A DNA stretch of 23,871 nt from an uncultured Oscillospiraceae bacterium (GTDB lineage: Bacteria > Bacillota > Clostridia > Oscillospirales > Ruminococcaceae): NCBI GenBank assembly GCA_910589145.1, contig CAJUSD010000024.1, positions 25,622 through 49,492 on the forward strand. Reading direction: 5' to 3'. A program made the translations under genes and the position numbers. Shown one piece after another: positions 8,116 through 15,429 of the stretch; position 1 is the first letter of the stretch; every line of letters begins with the position of its first letter. The notes under the pieces are model-generated. The model searched no databases. It worked only from the letters and a program-made list of their open reading frames with translations, and was not told where the DNA came from.

Positions 8116-8883
8116 ATGGCTTTTATGGAAGTGCAGTTTTATTCCGAGGTTCTTAAAATGGATATGGCCGCCTATGTCCTCATGCCCCAGCCCAAAAACC
8201 CGGAGGATTCCGGCGAATCTTATAAAACCCTTTGGCTTTACCATGGAGGCAGCGGCGACCATACCGGATGGCTGCGGGAATCCCGTATTGAAACCTATGC
8301 GAAACAACGCAATATTGCCGTTATCATGCCTGGAGTTCATAAATCCTGCTTTATCAACATGAATATGGGTATGCGTTATGGAGATTTTGTTGGCCGGGAA
8401 CTGGTGGAGATTATGCGGGGATTCTTCCCGCGGCTGTCCCACCGCAGGGAGGACAATTTTGTTTCAGGCCTTTCCAACGGCGGATATGGATGTATCCATG
8501 TAGGGCTTTCCAATCCCGATATTTATGGTGCAATAGGTGCGTTTTCCGCCGGGGATAAAGCTGATGTTGACTTTACTAACCGCCAAAAGGAAAAGCAGAT
8601 ACTTTTTGGGGATGTGGACATGCCTAATAGTCCCTATTGCTTGAAATATGTGGGCAGGAAATTGATGGAAAGCGGGCAAACGCCGCCGGTTGTGTACCAC
8701 GCCTGCGGGACGGAAGATCCCTGGCTGGCACAGAATAACTTGATGAGGGATTTCTTTACATCTTTCCCTGACGACCCATTCCATTACCACTATGATTTAG
8801 TAGAGGGATATGGGCATCAATGGGAATTATGGGATATGGAAATTCAAAAGTTCCTGGATTATATGGGTGTTACCCCAAAATAA
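8116..8883 (+). CDS. Serine esterase, EstA-like (copy 2)
   Basis: 255 residues in the same family as the previous gene, and closer at the N-terminus to lactococcal tributyrin esterase (MEVQFYSEVLKMDM). YHGGSG (42-47) provides the oxyanion region, the nucleophile elbow reads GLSNGGYG (Ser120; Asn where Met is common), the acid is Asp201 in CGTED, and His234 lies in GYGHQWELWD. All catalytic residues are there. It has no export signal. AAGGAG precedes the ATG by about 10 nt, 26 bp after copy 1. I saw no terminator between this gene and the TPP riboswitch, so some readthrough into the riboswitch leader is possible. The paralogues differ strongly in the segment between the nucleophile and the acid residue, which builds the substrate pocket in this family. 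Confidence 0.87.
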   Translation: MAFMEVQFYSEVLKMDMAAYVLMPQPKNPEDSGESYKTLWLYHGGSGDHTGWLRESRIETYAKQRNIAVIMPGVHKSCFINMNMGMRYGDFVGRELVEIMRGFFPRLSHRREDNFVSGLSNGGYGCIHVGLSNPDIYGAIGAFSAGDKADVDFTNRQKEKQILFGDVDMPNSPYCLKYVGRKLMESGQTPPVVYHACGTEDPWLAQNNLMRDFFTSFPDDPFHYHYDLVEGYGHQWELWDMEIQKFLDYMGVTPK

Positions 8884-8892
8884 AAAATTTCA

Positions 8893-8978
8893 TAAATGGG
8901 GAGCCTGGGGAATCAGGCTGAGAGGAAGCAGAGGCGCTTCGACCCTTAACCGGTCCGATAATGCGGACATGGGATTTA
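8893..8978 (+). promoter_or_regulatory. TPP riboswitch (THI element)
   Basis: The conserved core is present: GGGGAGC, then GGCTGAGAGGAAGC, a variable hairpin, GACCCTTAACCGGTCCGATAA and the end TGCGGACATGGGA. The closing P1 helix is TAAAT (8893-8897) with ATTTA (8974-8978). The element binds thiamine pyrophosphate and lies directly upstream of tenA and thiD, matching its expected target. Confidence 0.93.
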
Positions 8979-8982
8979 CAAA

Positions 8983-9017
8983 AGGAAGGACGCCCTAAAT
9001 TTAGGTGCGTCCTTTCT
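8983..9017 (+). terminator. Expression-platform hairpin of the TPP riboswitch
   Basis: A long stem, arms 8983-8999 and 9000-9017 with one bulged T at 9006 (core GGACGC/GCGTCC closed over CCTAAATTTAGG), begins five bases after the riboswitch P1. It is placed where a ligand-controlled terminator should be, but only a short, broken T-run follows (CCTTTCTGTATAT). The tenA ribosome site GGAGGG (9041-9046) lies outside the stem, so transcription termination is likelier than direct blocking of translation. Confidence 0.65.
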
Positions 9018-9052
9018 GTATATATAAAAAACTGAAAAGCGGAGGGAAACGA

Positions 9053-9709
9053 ATGTCATTTATCCGGGAAGTTACAGAGGAAACTCTGCCTATGTGGGAA
9101 AGTTCTTTATCGCTGCCATTTGTGACAGGTCTGGCTGACGGGACTCTGGAGGAGGAATTATTTAAAGGGTATATCATACAGGATTCTATTTATTTGCGGG
9201 AATATGCAAAAGTATTCGCTATGGCTATCTTTAAATCGGAACGTATGACGCAAATGAAAGAATTCTATCAGATTTTAGGCTTTATCAAAGATACTGAAAA
9301 CGTTACAAGGGTAAAATACCTGCAAAAGTGGGGGCTGGATGAAAACCAGGTGGACCAAATGAAACCCCGTAAAGAAACCCTGGATTATACAGAATTTATG
9401 ATTGAAATTTCCAAAACGGAAGGGGTCCCTGAAATCCTTATGGCAACCCTTCCTTGTATGTTCAGCTATGTATATATTGGGCTTGAGCTGGTGAAAAGAT
9501 ATCCCAATATAAAAAAATCCCCCTATTGGGATATGATAGAGGAATATGTAAGCCCATTCTGTATTGAAAGCTGCAATCATTGGGGCGTGTTTTCCGAAAC
9601 GCTTTTCGCACCTTTGGATGGAGCGCGGAAAACGAAACTAAAGGGGATTTTTCAGGAAGCCTCCCGGCATGAGTACCTATTTTGGAAAATGGCCGGGGAA
9701 AAAGAATAA
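9053..9709 (+). CDS. tenA: TenA-type aminopyrimidine aminohydrolase (thiaminase II)
   Basis: 218 residues, all-helical TenA/THI-4 family. The nucleophile is Cys135 in ATLPCMFSYVYIG, the same position as in B. subtilis TenA. The C-terminal EYLFWKMA carries the conserved Glu, and the Asp/Tyr-rich active-site segments are present (IIQDSIYLREYAK near the N-terminus). The enzyme hydrolyses aminopyrimidine breakdown products of thiamine to HMP, which ThiD then phosphorylates. The frame is open from 9005, but I chose ATG 9053: GGAGGG ends 6 nt before it, the protein then starts where family members start, and the upstream codons lie in the riboswitch hairpin. First gene of a riboswitch-controlled operon with thiD, 98 bp downstream. 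Confidence 0.92.
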   Translation: MSFIREVTEETLPMWESSLSLPFVTGLADGTLEEELFKGYIIQDSIYLREYAKVFAMAIFKSERMTQMKEFYQILGFIKDTENVTRVKYLQKWGLDENQVDQMKPRKETLDYTEFMIEISKTEGVPEILMATLPCMFSYVYIGLELVKRYPNIKKSPYWDMIEEYVSPFCIESCNHWGVFSETLFAPLDGARKTKLKGIFQEASRHEYLFWKMAGEKE

Positions 9710-9807
9710 GAATCTGTATTCATGCCGGATGGGCAGGGAAAAGGCTGCTCAGGCAGCATTTAACGGTTGTGATAGGAAATACAAATTAAGAAAGGAAGCG
9801 TTGTAAA

Positions 9808-10599
9808 ATGGAGATGAAGAGGGTACTAAGTATAGCAGGAACTGATCCCACGGGTGGAGCCGGGATGCAGGCAGATCTAAAAACGATCACTGCCCATAAA
9901 ATGTATGGAATGAGCGTTATCACCTCTCTGGTAGCGCAAAATACTATGGGGGTATATGGATTTATTGATACGCCTGCAGATTTTGTCGGAAAACAAATTG
10001 ACTGCGTCATGGAGGACATTTTTCCAGATGCAGTAAAAATCGGAATGGTTTCTGCTCCAGCTATTATTGAGGTAATTGTTTCTAAACTGCTCCAATATAA
10101 AGCAAAACATATTGTTGTTGATCCGGTAATGGTTTCTACCAGCGGCGGGAAACTTCTTTCTGATAACGCAATGGATGCCCTGATTGGAAAATTAATCCCG
10201 ATTTCGGAAATGATTACCCCCAATATACCAGAGGCAGAAATCCTTTGTGGTTCCAAGTTTGCGATACATAACCGTCAGGATATGGTTCGGGCAGCGGAAA
10301 AAATTGCTGAATTTTATACAGGCTATATCCTGGTGAAAGGCGGGCATCTGGAGGATGCCTCTGATGACTTGCTGTATTACCAAGGTAAAGTGATTTGGTT
10401 TACCTGCGAGAAGGTTGATAATCCAAATACACACGGAACCGGCTGTACTTTGTCTTCTGCAATTGCGTGCAATTTGGCAGCAGGACTGCCAGTTGAGGAA
10501 AGCATCCGAAACGCTAAGGAATATATTACAGATGCGTTAAAAGCCCAGTTAAATTTTGGAAAGGGCCGTGGACCCCTCAATCATTGCTGCCGGATGTAA
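9808..10599 (+). CDS. thiD: Hydroxymethylpyrimidine/phosphomethylpyrimidine kinase
   Basis: 263 residues of the ribokinase-like fold. It shows the substrate motif GTDPTGGAGMQADLK (11-25), VDPVMVSTSG (104-113), the NTPNIPEA-type segment ITPNIPEAEILCG and the anion-hole sequence HGTGCT (209-214) with Cys213. It phosphorylates HMP to HMP-P and then HMP-PP, the pyrimidine half of thiamine. AAAGGAAG lies about 10 nt before the ATG; a second in-frame ATG follows two codons later. With tenA it forms a pyrimidine-salvage pair; no thiE, thiM or thiC is in this window. A strong terminator follows. Confidence 0.95.
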   Translation: MEMKRVLSIAGTDPTGGAGMQADLKTITAHKMYGMSVITSLVAQNTMGVYGFIDTPADFVGKQIDCVMEDIFPDAVKIGMVSAPAIIEVIVSKLLQYKAKHIVVDPVMVSTSGGKLLSDNAMDALIGKLIPISEMITPNIPEAEILCGSKFAIHNRQDMVRAAEKIAEFYTGYILVKGGHLEDASDDLLYYQGKVIWFTCEKVDNPNTHGTGCTLSSAIACNLAAGLPVEESIRNAKEYITDALKAQLNFGKGRGPLNHCCRM

Positions 10600-10664
10600 T
10601 TTAATATAAGTTTAAAAATAGTCACCTGGATCTTCAAATGATTCTATTTTTCTAAAAAATAACA

Positions 10665-10707
10665 ACGGCCTAACTCAAAATGTATCATACACTTTGAATT
10701 AGGCCGT
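10665..10707 (+). terminator. Terminator of the tenA-thiD operon
   Basis: The arm ACGGCCTAACTCAAA (from 10665) pairs with TTTGAATTAGGCCGT (to 10707) with one mismatch; an inner TGTA/TACA extends the stem. CATTTATTTT follows. It lies 66 bp past the thiD stop. Confidence 0.8.
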
Positions 10708-11617
10708 CATTTATTTTCTGGTGCTTCTATAATATTTACACCCTTTCTTAATTATAAGCAGGTTTATACAATTTTTTCTATATGATAAAGTCATATTACC
10801 CTGCATAGAAATTGGTGCGTTACCTTCTGCAAAACATATCTATTCAGCCTGCCACAGCTTTCTTTTTTCGGCAATCCTTATTTTATAAGGCGTTATCATC
10901 ATTCCCTAACGGGTTTTTCATTTCTCATCCCTCGCAATACGCGGGATACCTACTGATTTGCCGCTAGGATTATATTTTTTGGCTTTCCGATACGCTCTGC
11001 CGAAAATATTACACTATGCTTTACAAGGTTTTTAGTGGCGAATAAGCTGTTTCCCCTTCTAAAATTGCTGTTCCATTTTGAAATTCATTTTCTGCCATCT
11101 TAACGATTGGTTTTCCGTATCAAATCCAGTTCCCCCATATCTACTACCCTGGCTGTTTTCAGGAGGGTTATACTTCTAAAGCTGCTGCTTCTCGTTCTAC
11201 TCCTAAAAAGGTATTCGATATTATTCTGAATTTTCCGTTCTGCCATTCGTTTGCGTTTCAATGCTCTTTGTCCTGTTCTGCAATGGTATCAACTCCTATC
11301 GCTGTACGGCGTGTTGGATATGCTCCATCTTACATTCATTGCAGTTTTGCCTTGAACCGCCTTTTCGATTCCTTAAAAGCTTTTCCTTTTGGAACTGCTC
11401 TGGGAAACGTTTGCTATCGCTAGGTCATCGGATATCACATCTCCTTTCTGTGATTTTATAATAACACATTCCAATATAAATTGCAATAGGGATTCGTTAA
11501 TTTCGGCATTTTATTTTATAATTGTATAAAACTTATATGCAATTTGCACATACATAAAAAAGATCGCAAATGTCTGAAAATCATTGCTTCAAAAAACTAA
11601 AATTATATAAAGAAAGA
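10708..11617. other. Long stretch without an intact gene; possible decayed coding DNA
   Basis: About 900 bp with no convincing open frame on either strand. 10720-11460 has a base composition closer to coding DNA than the AT-rich flanks. On the reverse strand there is an AGGAG-ATG-like start near 11440 and several short gene-like stretches in different frames, for example MAENEFQNGTAILEGETAYS (from about 11098) and NPSGKSVGIPRIARDEK (near 10970-10920). They are broken by stops at roughly random spacing and belong to no family I recognise. This could be the remains of a gene or mobile element, or simply non-coding DNA. 11461-11617 is AT-rich with nothing else visible. Confidence 0.3.
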
Positions 11618-11646
11618 TTGGCATTTACAAGTAAATCGTGTATAAT
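11618..11646 (+). promoter_or_regulatory. Promoter of the NAD(P)HX repair gene
   Basis: TTGGCA (11618-11623), 17-bp spacer, TATAAT (11641-11646), 55 bp before the chosen ATG at 11701. Confidence 0.75.
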
Positions 11647-11700
11647 AAGTCTGTAACCAATTCCAACCAAAAACAACGCAGCCAGCCGGGAGGACAGCAT

Positions 11701-13236
11701 ATGAAAATAGTTACAACGCAGCAGATGAAAGCGATAGAAGGGGCCGCTATTGAACAAGGGATGACTTTTACACAGCTGATGGAAAATGCAGGGGAAAGTG
11801 CTGCAAATATCATCCGCAAGGTAATAAAGGATCCTCAAACGACAAAATGCCTTGTATTTTGCGGAAAGGGAAATAATGGCGGAGATGGATTTGTCGTAAC
11901 GCGGCACCTATTCAACGATGGGGTGAAGGTTGTAGCAGTATTGACGGACGGGGTGCCTGTTACCAACGAAGCGCAATCCATGTTGGAGCTTCTGTTAAAC
12001 CAAGGGGCTGTGGTAATTGATTATAATGGACGGCAGGAGCAGGTCCGCGGTCTGGCACAAAATACAGATATTATAGTAGATGCCGTTTATGGTACTGGAT
12101 ATTCCGGCGAACCGGACGAACAACATAAAGAAATTTTTCACTTAATAAACAATTCAGTCTGTGCAGTATTTTCATTGGATGTGCCAAGTGGAATTCAGGC
12201 GGACTCCTGTGCAGACAATCCTTATGCTGTCAACGCTGATTTTACGGTTTGCTTTGACAGCATGAAGCTGGCGCATATTTTGGAGCCAGCTTCCAACCGG
12301 TGCGGGAGGGTCTTTCAGGTAGAAATCGGCGTACCCTCTGAATGCCATAAAGGGATTGTACCTGATACCAGCGTTCTGGAATTGAACGATGTTTTGGCGT
12401 GTCTGCCGCCCCGCACCCCAAACTCCCACAAAGGGACTTATGGTAAGTTTTTAAATATAGGCGGCAGCTTAGGATATACAGGCGCCGCTGTCCTTTCCAC
12501 TACTGCGGCAATGCGGTGTGGTGCCGGATATGTTACATTAGCAGCGCCGGCACCTGTTGGGCGGGATCTTTCTCCTGCCCTGATCGAATCTACCATGATG
12601 CTTTTGGAGCCTAACAGCCTGAATCAAATAGCTGCCTCTAATCTCCCTGAAGTTTTGGAACGCGCTAAACGCTGTACTGCCGTGCTGGTAGGGTGTGGGC
12701 TCGGCAAATCTGACGATACCAGAGAACTGGTCTTTTCGCTTATCCGCAATGTGGAGTGTCCCCTGATTATTGACGCAGACGGGCTGAATGTTCTGGCTGC
12801 CCAGCCTGATGTACTTTTGGAACGAAAAGGCGATACCATTTTAACGCCGCATACTGTCGAAATGTCTCGTCTGACCGGAAAACGTTTAAACGATATTCTT
12901 TCTAACCGGTATGCTGCTGCAAAGGAATTTGCATCTCAGTTTAATGTGGTGATGGTACTGAAGGGGCCAAATACCATTATTACAAATGGCAGTTATACCT
13001 TTATTAATCCAACTGGCAACGCTGGACTGGCAAAAGCCGGAAGCGGAGATGTTTTAGCAGGTATGATTGGGGCATTTGCTGCACAGAAAGTCCCTCCATT
13101 AGATGCGGCCAGATGCGGGGTTTATCTCCATGGGCTGGCAGCAGATAACTGCGCAAAACGTCTTTCGCAGTATGGAATGCTGCCATCAGATATTTTAACC
13201 GATCTATGCCAGATCTTTTTGGAGAACGGCAGATAA
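11701..13236 (+). CDS. nnrD: Bifunctional NAD(P)H-hydrate epimerase / ADP-dependent dehydratase
   Basis: 511 residues with two domains. The N-terminal YjeF_N (NnrE) epimerase, about 1-215, starts VTTQQMKAIEGAAI and has the loop GKGNNGGDG (55-63) and the segment DAVYGTGY. The C-terminal ribokinase-like dehydratase, about 235-505, has GSLGYTGAAVLS and the nucleotide/catalytic motif NAGLAKAGSGD with Asp450. Together they repair hydrated NADH and NADPH: the epimerase interconverts the R and S forms and the dehydratase restores S-NAD(P)HX using ADP. The frame is open from 11638, but ATG 11701 is preceded by GGGAGG at about 8 nt and begins where the family begins; the earlier codons overlap the promoter. 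In many clostridia this gene sits near acpS, and here acpS is close by on the opposite strand. Confidence 0.94.
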   Translation: MKIVTTQQMKAIEGAAIEQGMTFTQLMENAGESAANIIRKVIKDPQTTKCLVFCGKGNNGGDGFVVTRHLFNDGVKVVAVLTDGVPVTNEAQSMLELLLNQGAVVIDYNGRQEQVRGLAQNTDIIVDAVYGTGYSGEPDEQHKEIFHLINNSVCAVFSLDVPSGIQADSCADNPYAVNADFTVCFDSMKLAHILEPASNRCGRVFQVEIGVPSECHKGIVPDTSVLELNDVLACLPPRTPNSHKGTYGKFLNIGGSLGYTGAAVLSTTAAMRCGAGYVTLAAPAPVGRDLSPALIESTMMLLEPNSLNQIAASNLPEVLERAKRCTAVLVGCGLGKSDDTRELVFSLIRNVECPLIIDADGLNVLAAQPDVLLERKGDTILTPHTVEMSRLTGKRLNDILSNRYAAAKEFASQFNVVMVLKGPNTIITNGSYTFINPTGNAGLAKAGSGDVLAGMIGAFAAQKVPPLDAARCGVYLHGLAADNCAKRLSQYGMLPSDILTDLCQIFLENGR

Positions 13237-13250
13237 TCTATATACTTAAA

Positions 13251-13287
13251 AGGACAGGCAGGCGTAAAAATTACGCCTGCCTGTCCT
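13251..13287. terminator. Bidirectional terminator between convergent genes
   Basis: A perfect 17-bp inverted repeat, arms 13251-13267 and 13271-13287, with an AAA loop. It lies 14 bp after the nnrD stop and 3 bp from the end of the alarmone synthetase gene. CTCCTATTTTT follows on the plus strand and TTTTAAG on the reverse strand. Confidence 0.85.
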
Positions 13288-13290
13288 CTC

Positions 13291-14013
13291 CTATTTTTCA
13301 ATAATGTTGCGGATACTTTGCATCCTTTCATCTAACATGGCACTGATTTCTGCGCAGCAGTTCAATTCTTCAGCAGTTTGAAGAATAATAGACTCGTCTA
13401 GATTTTTCTTATAACGCAGACGATGTTCCAGGTTTGCCCAAAGCTCCATGGCAATTGTTCTAAGCTGAACCTCAACCTTCATACTCTTTTTTTCATTTTG
13501 TAGGAAGATCGGGATTTGGATGATAAGATGAAGGCTCCGGTATCCGTTTTCCTTTGGATTTTTAATATAGTCCTTACATCCCAACAATACAACATCGTCC
13601 TGCTGGATCAGGCAGTCTGCAAGCATATAAATATCTTCCAAAAAGGAGCATATTACTCGAATGCCTGCAATATCGTTGAGGTTTTCTTCTATTGAGGCCA
13701 ATGTAAGAGGAAGATTTTTTCGTATGATCTTTTCGCGTATGCTGTTAGGGGATTTTATCCTAGTTTTAATATTTTCAATAGGGTTGCGCTCATGCTGTAG
13801 GGAAAATTGTTCATTTAATACCCGGAACTTTGTTTCCACTTCCAATAAAGCACAGCGGTAACAGGAAATCATCTTCTGCACCCGGAATAAAGAATCCGTT
13901 TCCAACAAAAACTCTGTAAGCTGTCGGGCGAGTTCCTCTTTGCTCTCAACTTGTGAGGCAGCATCCTGAAAAAAGTTCCCTATGGCATAGGATTTTCCCT
14001 TTGAACTTTCCAA
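13291..14013 (-). CDS. relQ: Small alarmone synthetase, RelQ-like (p)ppGpp synthetase
   Basis: 240 residues with a single RelA/SpoT synthetase domain and no hydrolase, TGS or ACT domain. Conserved elements are IKTRIKSPNSIREKI (82-96), LNDIAGIRV (112-120, Asp114), DYIKNPKENGYRSLHLI (148-164) and VEVQLRT (180-186), with ELWANLEH after it. This is the layout of RelQ/YjbM, which makes ppGpp or pppGpp from ATP and GDP or GTP. An N-terminal helical extension of about 50 residues precedes the usual start. The start codon is TTG with GGGGG about 7 nt upstream and no ATG nearby; a TTG start would lower translation. It begins 18 bp after acpS in a three-gene operon, so expression probably follows acpS. 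Confidence 0.88.
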   Translation of the reverse strand: MESSKGKSYAIGNFFQDAASQVESKEELARQLTEFLLETDSLFRVQKMISCYRCALLEVETKFRVLNEQFSLQHERNPIENIKTRIKSPNSIREKIIRKNLPLTLASIEENLNDIAGIRVICSFLEDIYMLADCLIQQDDVVLLGCKDYIKNPKENGYRSLHLIIQIPIFLQNEKKSMKVEVQLRTIAMELWANLEHRLRYKKNLDESIILQTAEELNCCAEISAMLDERMQSIRNIIEK

Positions 14014-14031
14014 TCTGTTTCCCCCTAACCG

Positions 14032-14403
14032 CTATATTTTCCAGCCAACCACTACTGCTGAAGCATACTCCTTTGTATGAGTGACACTTACTGAAAAGGA
14101 AAACCCCAACCTGTCAGATATCTCTTTCGCCCTTCCTTCCAAAACGAAATAAGGTTTTCCCAATTCATCCCGCAACAGGGAAACCTCATCCAAGGAAAAG
14201 CCGCGGATCCCTGTACCAATAGCCTTGGAAAAGGCTTCTTTTGCACAGAAATTTGCAGCAACCGTCTGGGGTGCAAAACACCGGTGTGCAAATAGCTCCT
14301 GTTCTGCTGGGGAAAAAACCTTTTCCAAAAAACGGGGCGAGGCCAAACTTTTCTGGATACGTTTTATTTCAATCATATCCAGACCTACTATATAGGACAT
14401 CAT
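14032..14403 (-). CDS. acpS: Holo-[acyl-carrier-protein] synthase
   Basis: 123 residues, standard AcpS length. YIVGLDMIEIKRI contains the magnesium ligand Asp9, FCAKEAFSKAIGTG contains the second ligand Glu56, and the C-terminal segment SVSVTHTKEYASA is the usual CoA/ACP-binding strand. It transfers 4'-phosphopantetheine from CoA to apo-ACP, enabling fatty acid synthesis. The gene begins with ATGATG; its first ATG overlaps the upstream stop by four bases (ATGA), which indicates translational coupling. It lies between a small membrane protein gene and relQ. Confidence 0.95.
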   Translation of the reverse strand: MMSYIVGLDMIEIKRIQKSLASPRFLEKVFSPAEQELFAHRCFAPQTVAANFCAKEAFSKAIGTGIRGFSLDEVSLLRDELGKPYFVLEGRAKEISDRLGFSFSVSVTHTKEYASAVVVGWKI

Positions 14404-14951
14404 TCTGTCAAGCCTGCTTCCATACGCTGGCGGTTAAATTCATTGAGCATTTGCCGGGGAATGTAAATTTTAAACGCTTCCAGAATACGAGCAGTTGCGT
14501 TAAAGACTACAAGGGTTTCCCCCATGGTTTTATGATGGACAACGCAATACCAGACGTTTTTAGAAGTTTCGCTGTCGCATGCAATAACACGGTTTTTATA
14601 ATTTTTATTTTGATGTTTGGCGGGATCGTAGGGGCCGATTGCATCAAAGTCCTTACATTTTACAGTAATAAGGCGTTTCCGCTTCCGGCGGGCCATAATA
14701 CAGTCTACATCCATTTCGCCATTGGTGACAATATACTCAAACTCCTTATTCATGGACGAGCCAAGATAGTATGCCCCATAAAAGGCGCCCACCATCAGCA
14801 GTAAACCAATCCCGCCTGCCCCAAGGGGGAACAGGATCATAAAGCTTAAGACTGCAATTACTGCTGCAGCCAGGAACAGGCCAACACGCAGCAAAAGTTC
14901 TTTTGTTGTATTCTTTTTTACTACCATATATTCGAGAAAAATATCAGCCAT
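14400..14951 (-). CDS. Uncharacterised small membrane protein (DUF6106-like)
   Basis: 183 residues. After a short N-terminus (MADIFLEYMVVKKNTTKE) come two hydrophobic segments at about 21-43 and 45-64, then a soluble domain of about 120 residues on one side of the membrane. That domain has ARRKRKRLITVKCKDFDAIG and ends IPRQMLNEFNRQRMEAGLTE. It resembles the clostridial DUF6106 family as far as I remember; no biochemical function is known to me. A good GGAAAGGAG site and a promoter precede the ATG, so it is the first gene of the operon with acpS and relQ, with a four-base overlap to acpS. The soluble part looks like a small PH- or bPH-type sensor fold, but this is a guess from the pattern of two helices plus beta-rich sequence. 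Confidence 0.78.
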   Translation of the reverse strand: MADIFLEYMVVKKNTTKELLLRVGLFLAAAVIAVLSFMILFPLGAGGIGLLLMVGAFYGAYYLGSSMNKEFEYIVTNGEMDVDCIMARRKRKRLITVKCKDFDAIGPYDPAKHQNKNYKNRVIACDSETSKNVWYCVVHHKTMGETLVVFNATARILEAFKIYIPRQMLNEFNRQRMEAGLTE

Positions 14952-15003
14952 AATTAAAGGCTCCTTTCCAAAATGACGGCATTTAAAACGCCAATGTAGT
15001 TAA

Positions 15004-15032
15004 TTGTACCATAAAAATATGAACAATACAAC
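15004..15032 (-). promoter_or_regulatory. Promoter of the DUF-acpS-relQ operon
   Basis: Reverse strand TTGTAT (15027-15032), 17-bp spacer, TACAAT (15004-15009) with an extended TGG before the -10. The ATG is 53 bp downstream. Confidence 0.7.
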
Positions 15033-15057
15033 AAATTTGTAAGATTTCATAAAAATA

Positions 15058-15091
15058 CGCCTAATGGAAGGCCGGATTTCCATTAGGCGTT
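15058..15091 (-). terminator. Intrinsic terminator, reverse strand
   Basis: Perfect 13-bp arms 15058-15070 and 15079-15091 around an 8-nt loop, followed on the reverse strand by ATTTTTATG. It is 338 bp beyond the hydrogenase stop and would end transcripts from that operon, or from any RNA made in between, just before the next promoter. Confidence 0.8.
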
Positions 15092-15429
15092 CTAAATTTT
15101 ATGGTCATTAGGTTGTACCTTTTTCGTAACCCAGAAGGAGCCGTCCGCGAATTAGAATTCGCTGGGTCAAAAAGCCCTTATATTCCCCTGTACAATGTTT
15201 TACAAGGTCTATACTTGTTCTTCCGCCAGGGCATTTTGTTTTCACAAACGGGCTTTTTTTCTCTTTTGGATTTTGCTTTTCTATGCTTTTTAGCGGGCAG
15301 GGGTATTTTGCGCTTGCGGGCGCGGCCAGGGGGTTGTGCAGCGAAGCTGCACAACCCCCTGGCTCCCCTTTTTTATTCGCTTTAGGTTGTATTCTACTTT
15401 GGGTTATACCCGAAAATTAACTTTTCCTT
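15092..15429. other. Hairpin-rich intergenic region, no protein gene recognised
   Basis: About 340 bp with several inverted repeats. TAACCCAGAAG (15127-15137) can pair with CTTTGGGTTA near 15397-15406, closing most of the region. Inside are GCGAATT/AATTCGC (15148-15163), AAAAAGCCC (15169-15177) with GGGCTTTTT (15250-15258), and an 18-bp GC-rich stem 15325-15342/15346-15363 with a three-base GAA loop. TTAGGTTGTA occurs at both ends (15109-15118, 15382-15391). A 94-codon open frame at 15101-15385 (+) has no ribosome site and unlikely composition. It could be a structured RNA or a small non-coding mobile repeat. Confidence 0.4.

Noticed and set aside
9005..9052. Upstream extension of TenA (MRPFCIYKKLKSGGKR)
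   Set aside because: It lies in the riboswitch expression platform and lacks a ribosome site; ATG 9053 fits the family and has GGAGGG.
11261..11461. 66-codon plus-strand frame in the 10.7-11.6 kb gap
   Set aside because: No ribosome site and a Cys/Phe/Leu-rich random-looking product.
11638..11700. Upstream extension of the NAD(P)HX repair enzyme
   Set aside because: It overlaps the -10 box and has no ribosome site; ATG 11701 has GGGAGG and matches the family start.
15101..15385. 94-codon open frame on the plus strand in the hydrogenase-DUF gap
   Set aside because: No ribosome site or promoter, unusual Phe/Leu/Arg-rich composition, and it covers the hairpins; an open frame by chance is more likely.
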